IMG/VR virus record: IMGVR_UViG_3300046660_000070
Span: 1-53,234 of that record
Length of the DNA: 53,234 nt
Source of the DNA: a virus
Reading direction: 5' to 3' (one strand)
Below the pieces are notes generated by a model. The model saw only the letters and a list, made by a program, of their open reading frames with translations, was not told the origin of the DNA and made no database searches. A program made the position numbers and the translations under genes. Of this stretch, positions 49,797 through 53,234 are shown piece by piece; the stretch's first letter is position 1, and each line of letters starts with the position of its first letter.

Positions 49797-49870
49797 TGGA
49801 GCGGATAGGGGGACTCGAACCCCTCTCATTAGTTTGGAAAACTAAGGCACATCCCCTATACCATACCCGC
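49797..49870 (-). tRNA. tRNA-Gly (anticodon UCC)
   Basis: Acceptor GCGGGTA/TATCCGC, anticodon loop TTTCCAA, T arm GGGGG-TTCGAGT and encoded CCA are intact. Its first five acceptor bases also form stem I of a hammerhead ribozyme directly upstream, which would leave a single extra U at the 5' end. Confidence 0.93.
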
Positions 49871-49920
49871 AGACAGGGGCCGAGGCCCCCGTTTCGTCCT
49901 TACGGACTCATCAGTGCGAG
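49866..49920 (-). ncRNA. Hammerhead ribozyme (type I) at the 5' end of tRNA-Gly
   Basis: All core elements are present on the minus strand in order. Stem I is CUCGCA with UGCGGG. The conserved CUGAUGA (49908-49914) is followed by stem II GUCC-GUAA-GGAC and GAAA (49892-49895). Stem III is CGGGGGC-CUCG-GCCCCUG, led by the A15.1-U16.1 pair. The cleavage triplet GUC ends at 49872. Cutting after C49872 leaves one U before tRNA-Gly, and stem I uses the tRNA's own acceptor strand. It lies 4 bases after the stop codon of the gene at 49924. Confidence 0.93.
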
Positions 49921-49923
49921 AGA

Positions 49924-50559
49924 TCAGGCAGCCGGTTCCTCGTGGGGGAGGATCGGAGCCAGCAGGGCTTCGGCCTGTTGCACCTTGGCCAGCGTGTCAC
50001 CCGTGGCGCCTTCGTGCTGCTTCTTGAGCCACTTGGCAAGCTTTACCTCGAACGGATCGGCGGGACGCCCGACGCCAGAAGCATTGGAGTCCAGGAACGT
50101 GCGGGCGATGCGAACGATGGTGTGGAACGACACATTGTCCGGGTCATCCACGCCCGCGTGCAGGGCCAGCGTATCCTTGCCCATGCCGGCATCCATGGCA
50201 CGCAGGATGGTCGTGAATTCCGACACGCGGACGGTTGCCGACTTCGCGATGCGCCCGAGTTCACGTTCACCCATCTTGGCGAGATTGCCATTGCCCTTCG
50301 CGGCGGCAGTGAGTTCCTTGCGCCATTCCTGCAGGTTCTTCAGCGCGAGTTCACGTGCCTTGGTGGACAGCGCGAACGCAGTCATGACCGTTTCTTGCAT
50401 TTGGGCGGCGTGATTCTGCACCAGACCCCGGAACGTCAGGGCCAGGGCGAGACCCCGGGTTTCGTCACCGGCGATTGCTGCGGCTTCTTGCAGCTTCTTG
50501 CGTTGTTCGTCGGTCAGGTTCGGCTTGCCGACGGGCTTCATTTCGCGAACGTTTGCCAT
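49924..50559 (-). CDS. Hypothetical helical protein, GC-rich gene
   Basis: A 211-residue, nearly all-helical protein rich in Ala, Lys and Glu (DEQRKKLQEAAAIAGDETRG, KNLQEWRKELTAAAKGNG). Its G+C is visibly above that of the replication and structural genes, suggesting later acquisition or strong codon selection. AAAGGAAAG precedes the ATG. It carries the hammerhead in its 3' flank. It is not recognised. Confidence 0.75.
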   Translation of the reverse strand: MANVREMKPVGKPNLTDEQRKKLQEAAAIAGDETRGLALALTFRGLVQNHAAQMQETVMTAFALSTKARELALKNLQEWRKELTAAAKGNGNLAKMGERELGRIAKSATVRVSEFTTILRAMDAGMGKDTLALHAGVDDPDNVSFHTIVRIARTFLDSNASGVGRPADPFEVKLAKWLKKQHEGATGDTLAKVQQAEALLAPILPHEEPAA

Positions 50560-50658
50560 GATGTCTTTCCTTTAAGAACGTTAACTGCCTTTAGGAGAAT
50601 CCTTTAGGTCAGTGATTACAGTGGAACACAAAAACAAGTCCCTTGCAAGTGTAGGGTT

Positions 50659-50758
50659 GTTAGGCACTAGGCTTAGTCGATTCAAAAACCTAAGCGTCAG
50701 TATTGTACATCAGAGCGCGCTTGTGAGCTCGTCATTTGTACGCATCCTAATGCCTAAC
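50659..50758 (-). ncRNA. Pseudoknotted RNA 3' of tRNA-Arg
   Basis: The closing stem GTTAGGCATTAGG/CCTAGTGCCTAAC is fully paired only in the minus RNA, where the one deviation becomes a U-G wobble. It encloses a hairpin GTACA...TGTAC containing GAGC/GCTC, then ATACTG, then a hairpin CTTAG/CTAAG. CAGTAT just 5' of the closing stem can pair with ATACTG. The strand order (P1, P2, P3 hairpin, P1', P4 hairpin, P2') equals that of HDV ribozymes. The HDV catalytic C and P1.1 are not evident, so catalysis is unproven. Confidence 0.5.
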
Positions 50759-50772
50759 ATACTGCACTCAAA

Positions 50773-50847
50773 TGGACGGACGTAGTGGAATCGAACCACT
50801 ATCTATACCTTAGAAGGGCACTGCACTATCCGTTGTGCTAACGTCCG
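50773..50847 (-). tRNA. tRNA-Arg (anticodon UCU)
   Basis: Acceptor CGGACGT/ACGTCCG, anticodon loop CTTCTAA, T arm with TTCGATT and encoded CCA are intact. It reads AGA codons. A pseudoknotted RNA follows its 3' end and a structured leader precedes it. Confidence 0.92.
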
Positions 50848-51114
50848 TTGTCAGTATCTGCCGGGCGCGAATGATCGACCTTTGTGTCGCCGGCAGGCAG
50901 CATATCATCCCGATATACATTGCACTCTGTATGGATTAGGTTAATCAATCCATGCCTATACAGTTATGTTTATTAACGAACAGTGTGGAACACACACTTA
51001 CGTCCCGTGTCTATATTGAATTGCCATGCGCAGAATTGGTGCGCTTCACCTATAGGGGGATTAGTTTGCATAGTTAGAACACTCTAGGATATACCCTAAG
51101 GTATATCTTCCTGG
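50848..51114 (-). other. Structured leader region upstream of tRNA-Arg
   Basis: No gene is visible in these 267 bases. On the minus strand there are strong hairpins: ATGGATT/AATCCAT extended by CTGT/ACAG, GCGC/GCGC, AGTGTG/CACACT, and CTGCCGG/CCGGCAG just before the tRNA. A perfect 8-4-8 palindrome GATATACC-CTAA-GGTATATC lies at 51088-51107. It could be one or more non-coding RNAs or a processed leader. Confidence 0.45.
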
Positions 51115-51357
51115 TTAGGCAACCAGGGGCTTGTCCCCTTGACGGGGGAGGATCCGGCGTTCTCCCACCCACGTATCACCATGGGAGAAATACCAGATCT
51201 GATTACGCCCGTGGACTTTGACGTTCACTTTGTAGGCGTGGCAGAAACCCTCGGCGAATTGAAAGGCATCTTGCTCGTGGGTTGCTGTCCCCCCGATCTG
51301 TTGCCAGTCATTCGTTAGGGTAGTTTGATTCCAGAATTGTCCGAATATCAGGAACAT
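51115..51357 (-). CDS. Hypothetical protein
   Basis: An 80-residue protein (MFLIFGQFWNQTTLTNDWQQ, AFQFAEGFCHAYKVNVKVHG, WYFSHGDTWVGERR). The ATG at 51357 gives the best spacing from AAAGG and overlaps the upstream stop. Third gene of a tiny-gene chain after tRNA-Ile. Confidence 0.66.
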   Translation of the reverse strand: MFLIFGQFWNQTTLTNDWQQIGGTATHEQDAFQFAEGFCHAYKVNVKVHGRNQIWYFSHGDTWVGERRILPRQGDKPLVA

Positions 51358-51452
51358 CATTCACCTTTCAGGTATGCCACCATGTATTCCCATGGGGACA
51401 AAGGCAGGCGATATGCTCGCCCATCTTGTGTGAGGATAATACGAAACTCCAT
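51357..51452 (-). CDS. Tiny protein (31 aa)
   Basis: A 31-residue frame MEFRIILTQDGRAYRLPLSP followed by WEYMVAYLKGE. Its start overlaps the preceding stop (TGATG), and its stop overlaps the following start. Such gapless stacking supports translation. Function unknown. Confidence 0.6.
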   Translation of the reverse strand: MEFRIILTQDGRAYRLPLSPWEYMVAYLKGE

Positions 51453-51544
51453 CACAGTACCTTTATGAGTACCCGTTCCCAGTGCAAGCGGCGGAATTGA
51501 TACTCATACAGCAGGCCACGAACCACGATGAATTGATCCATCAT
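51452..51544 (-). CDS. Tiny protein (30 aa)
   Basis: A 30-residue frame MMDQFIVVRGLLYEYQFRRL followed by HWERVLIKVL. AAGGA lies upstream; the stop overlaps the next ATG. It begins 14 bases after the tRNA-Ile 3' end. Function unknown. Confidence 0.58.
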   Translation of the reverse strand: MMDQFIVVRGLLYEYQFRRLHWERVLIKVL

Positions 51545-51558
51545 CTTAATTTCCTTAT

Positions 51559-51633
51559 TGGTATCAGCGGGAGGGATCGAACCTACATCGGCCCCTTATA
51601 AGGAGGCTGCTCTTACCGTTGAGCTACACTGAT
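51559..51633 (-). tRNA. tRNA-Ile (anticodon UAU)
   Basis: Acceptor ATCAGTG/CGCTGAT, D arm with GG, anticodon stem GCCTC/GGGGC and loop CTTATAA give UAU, decoding AUA. CCA is encoded. One T-stem mismatch is present. It has no initiator features (A1-U72 paired, no GGG/CCC anticodon stem). It is notable because AUA also appears as a start codon in two genes here. Confidence 0.88.
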
Positions 51634-51635
51634 GA

Positions 51636-51686
51636 ATAAAAACCGATCAGAGGAGGACACTCCCGTGCGCTGCAACACTGATCGAA
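51636..51686 (-). terminator. Terminator-like hairpin before tRNA-Ile
   Basis: CGATCAG and CTGATCG enclose a smaller GGAG/CTCC hairpin and are followed by GTTTTTATT, ending 2 bases before the tRNA. It would terminate or attenuate the transcript that begins near 52120. Confidence 0.65.
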
Positions 51687-52120
51687 ACTAGGTGGCTTAA
51701 GAGCCTTAACTCTGTACCCGCTATGCGGTTGGTCTGCAGGGCAACACACTACATACTTAAAGGTTCCGCATTCATGGCGTTAGCCATGCAGGACAACCAA
51801 TATGTAATGCCGGATACAGAATAAAGGCACCTAAGCCTATGCCCGTTGGACATATCCTAGAGTGTTCTTAAATATGCAATTGTTAAAGAGTGTTCGCCGT
51901 TGGCATACGCCTCTAGCTAGGCACCAGTCTGCGCGCTGGTGAGGCATCCCTAACTTCGGGTTAGGCCCTGGGAGCAGCACCGTTTGCTGATCCGATGTAG
52001 TGACTATATACGCTCCAGTAAGCTTGTGTGTTGTTTTTACGCCTAATCGGTCATTTAGTTGCAACTAATTGTTTCATGCCTAGTAGAGTAGAAGCATAAA
52101 CCATGCCATCCCTAACTTGA
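51687..52120 (-). ncRNA. Candidate large structured RNA next to tRNA-Ile
   Basis: About 430 bases lie between a promoter (52127-52153) and the terminator-like hairpin before tRNA-Ile. In the minus RNA I see CAGCA-AACGG-TGCTG within GGAG/CTCC; CCTAAC-CCGAA-GTTAGG; ACCAG/CTGGT within GCCTC/GAGGC; TATGCC/GGCATA; CATGGC-TAAC-GCCATG within TACATA/TATGTA; and TTGGT/ACCAA crossing the latter as a pseudoknot. GOLLD and ROOL, large ornate phage RNAs, also sit near tRNA genes; similarity is of style only. The 75-residue frame here is not convincing. Confidence 0.55.
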
Positions 52121-52126
52121 ACCTCT

Positions 52127-52153
52127 ATTATACCATACTGGCTCTAAGGTCAA
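52127..52153 (-). promoter_or_regulatory. Promoter for the tRNA-Ile region
   Basis: TTGACC and TATAAT on the minus strand, 15 bases apart with an extended TGG before the -10 box. The palindrome GGGTATATCCC starts 2 bases upstream of the -35 box. It drives the structured RNA, tRNA-Ile and the tiny genes. Confidence 0.7.
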
Positions 52154-52155
52154 TA

Positions 52156-52181
52156 GGGATATACCCTAATAGGGTTTACCC
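52156..52181. promoter_or_regulatory. Tandem GGG-N-CCC operators
   Basis: GGGATATACCC (52156-52166) and GGGTTTACCC (52172-52181) lie side by side upstream of the leftward -35 box. The second is the same word, inverted, as the site at 554-563. Two sites at one promoter suggest cooperative binding. Confidence 0.55.
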
Positions 52182-52195
52182 TTAAGGGTTACTAC

Positions 52196-52215
52196 TACTG
52201 TATTTATATACAGTA
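52196..52215. promoter_or_regulatory. LexA (SOS box)-like operator
   Basis: TACTGTAT-TTAT-ATACAGTA is an 8-4-8 palindrome with CTGT-N8-ACAG, the LexA consensus of gamma- and betaproteobacteria. It lies between the terminator at 52225 and the promoter at 52127-52153. Host LexA, or a phage repressor of like specificity, may bind here. Confidence 0.65.
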
Positions 52216-52224
52216 TAATAGGCA

Positions 52225-52249
52225 CAAAAAAGCCCCAGTTAAGGGGCTT
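52225..52249 (-). terminator. Minus-strand terminator
   Basis: GCCCC-TTAACT-GGGGC followed by TTTTTTG on the minus strand. It ends the short two-gene unit that starts near 52720. Confidence 0.9.
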
Positions 52250-52270
52250 GTCAATCAGAGTTACAGACTG

Positions 52271-52447
52271 TTACCTACATGCATAACAGTCTCTTTCCAT
52301 CTCATGCAGAGCAGAGAGGACTTGAGGAGCATGGTAGGCATCAGGGTACAGCATCAGGTCAACCAGATCGTCCAGCAGAGCACCAGTATCAGACTGATCA
52401 GGCAGTGCCCACGTCAGGGCTTCCAGGCGATTGAAGAGCTCAAGCAT
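52271..52447 (-). CDS. Hypothetical small protein (58 aa)
   Basis: A 58-residue acidic, Leu-rich helical protein (LELFNRLEALTWALPDQSD, LLDDLVDLMLYPDAYH). ATG overlaps the end of the upstream gene by 8 bases. It is in the first leftward transcription unit, so probably early. Function unknown. Confidence 0.7.
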   Translation of the reverse strand: MLELFNRLEALTWALPDQSDTGALLDDLVDLMLYPDAYHAPQVLSALHEMERDCYACR

Positions 52448-52691
52448 GGAACACCTCTACATCGTACAGGGATTCGTAGTAAACCCATTCTTGAAATTCC
52501 CCGCTGTGGCTGTTCTGCTCTTCAATCAGATACTCTCTGGTGCCGAGCATCACAGGCTGATTGCCATCCTCTCCGAAGGACACTAAGACACACTCGTCAT
52601 TCCATGTGAGCGTCGCACGCACGCCGCAGGTAGACACAAGGATGGTGTAAGCATCCGGGTTTTCGATGGGACGAACAACTCGGTAGGTCAT
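52440..52691 (-). CDS. Hypothetical early protein
   Basis: An 83-residue beta-rich protein (YRVVRPIENPDAYTILVSTC, RATLTWNDECVLVSFGED). GGAG lies upstream of the ATG. It is the first gene of the leftward block behind a consensus promoter, the usual place for a host-takeover protein. No family is recognised. Confidence 0.7.
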   Translation of the reverse strand: MTYRVVRPIENPDAYTILVSTCGVRATLTWNDECVLVSFGEDGNQPVMLGTREYLIEEQNSHSGEFQEWVYYESLYDVEVFHA

Positions 52692-52725
52692 GGTAGTAAC
52701 TCCTAACGTAGTGATGATGTTCTAC

Positions 52726-52753
52726 ATCCTACGCTGATGGTTGAGTCTGTCAA
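52726..52753 (-). promoter_or_regulatory. First leftward promoter
   Basis: TTGACA and TAGGAT on the minus strand, 16 bases apart, lie 35 bases before the gene at 52691. The unit it drives ends at the terminator near 52225. Confidence 0.8.
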
Positions 52754-53119
52754 TAACAATATTAACCCTTATAAGCTATTTGTTTCCTCCAGGCTACCTA
52801 GCCCTTAGTCCTCCCATTACAGACGCTCACAGGGGCTTCTAGGCCCCTTGGTGGGGATTAGTAGGTGGCTTATTCAAGTATACGGGATTTTCTGCATCAT
52901 CCCCCCTCATGATAAACATTGCTTTATCAATCTCCCGACGTATAAGGATTTAATAGGGTCAGAGTGAGTACATATCATAAGCGCACACATCATTCATACA
53001 CTCACCCTTATAGGGATAATCATTGATGTACTAAGCATTAGTGTGCTCACACCAAGCATGCTAATCATTCTGAGTGCATGTGTTAATAAATATAAATATC
53101 TGGGGCTGATTAAAGTTTA
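52754..53119. other. Non-coding region with clustered inverted repeats
   Basis: No gene is visible. Between 52966 and 53090 short inverted words cluster: GTGAGT/ACTCAC, AGTACAT/ATGTACT, GCGCACAC/GTGTGC and GCATTAG/CTAATC, followed by an AT-rich run at 53082-53100. Such a layout could be a replication origin or a packaging site. Nothing here proves it. Confidence 0.4.
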
Positions 53120-53234
53120 GGGGGTGGGTGGGGGGAAAGATCTCTGGCTGGGGAGATGCTGTAAGTCACTATCTAACATTGCTGCATACTTTTCTAAAAT
53201 AAGGCTATAGGGGAATAAGATTATTAACTGCTAG
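53120..53234. repeat. Terminal direct repeat, right copy
   Basis: Right-hand copy of 19-133, with one mismatch. It includes GGGGGTGGGTGGGGGG, a G-rich tract able to form a G-quadruplex. Confidence 0.9.

Noticed and set aside
49942-50607. A 221-residue plus-strand frame
   Set aside because: Shadow of the GC-rich gene at 49924-50559; high G+C makes long antisense frames likely.
51627-51715. CTGATGA and GAAAC words on the plus strand suggesting a second hammerhead
   Set aside because: The CTGATGA is the tRNA-Ile acceptor read in reverse and is separated from the next stem by an A-rich stretch; no correct stem II or cleavage triplet is placed.
51837-52064. A 75-residue minus-strand frame starting TTG
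   Set aside because: No ribosome-binding site, unusual composition, and it runs through several strong RNA hairpins; treated as part of the structured RNA.
1-53234. CRISPR arrays, integrase or prophage repressor
   Set aside because: No regular direct repeats with spacers, no recombinase motifs and no lysogeny genes were seen on either strand.

Overview
This window is a complete or nearly complete genome of a virulent short-tailed (podovirus-like) dsDNA phage. Bases 19-133 recur at 53120-53234 with one mismatch, so the record is a circular or terminally redundant molecule of about 53.1 kb. The virion genes include a large portal, a co-chaperonin, scaffold, capsid, P22 gp4-like and gp10-like tail-stub proteins, tail spikes and three large ejection-type proteins. 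I see no tape measure, tail tube, integrase, repressor or phage RNA polymerase. Sigma70-type promoters, a GH19 endolysin and a LexA-type operator point to a Gram-negative, probably proteobacterial, host read by host RNA polymerase. The exact host cannot be told from sequence alone.

Layout. The plus strand from 567 to 25355 is the late block: small terminase, HNH nuclease, holin, three tRNAs (Trp, Thr, Pro), an HU/IHF-like protein, large terminase, portal, a 66-residue protein with an apparent AUU start, GroES-like protein, scaffold, capsid proteins, an SGNH esterase, tail stub, tail spikes, ejection proteins and endolysin. A bidirectional terminator at 25355-25396 separates it from the convergent minus-strand block. 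Read leftward from 52750, that block holds small host-takeover-type genes with five tRNAs (Ile, Arg, Gly, Leu, Lys); a translationally coupled amidoligase/ATP-grasp/glutamine-amidotransferase operon; duplicated small genes; primase, DnaB-like helicase, a split family A DNA polymerase, SSB, exonuclease and nucleases; nucleotide genes; a class II-like ribonucleotide reductase interrupted by a group I intron; and an HslV-like protease.

The most notable content is RNA and unusual translation. A full hammerhead ribozyme sits directly 5' of tRNA-Gly and would cut one nucleotide before the tRNA. A 100-nt RNA just 3' of tRNA-Arg has a nested double-pseudoknot strand order like HDV ribozymes. Two further regions (185-463 and 51636-52120, both minus) run from a promoter to a terminator without a convincing gene and look like structured non-coding RNAs. 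Three genes have their only sensible start at AUA or AUU behind a strong ribosome-binding site, and two of them (protease, helicase) would be truncated by standard gene calling. GGG-N4/5-CCC palindromes lie 2-3 bases upstream of the -35 box of three promoters, suggesting a phage-specific regulator.

The genes form a coherent lytic programme: dNTP supply (RNR, MazG-like), replication (primase, helicase, polymerase, SSB, exonuclease), peptide or amide-bond modification chemistry (two predicted COOH-NH2 ligases, an ATP-grasp ligase, two glutamine-amidotransferase-type enzymes), then packaging, assembly and lysis. Many genes overlap by 1 or 4 bases, so translational coupling is pervasive. Several genes of under 60 codons were found by reading the gaps.
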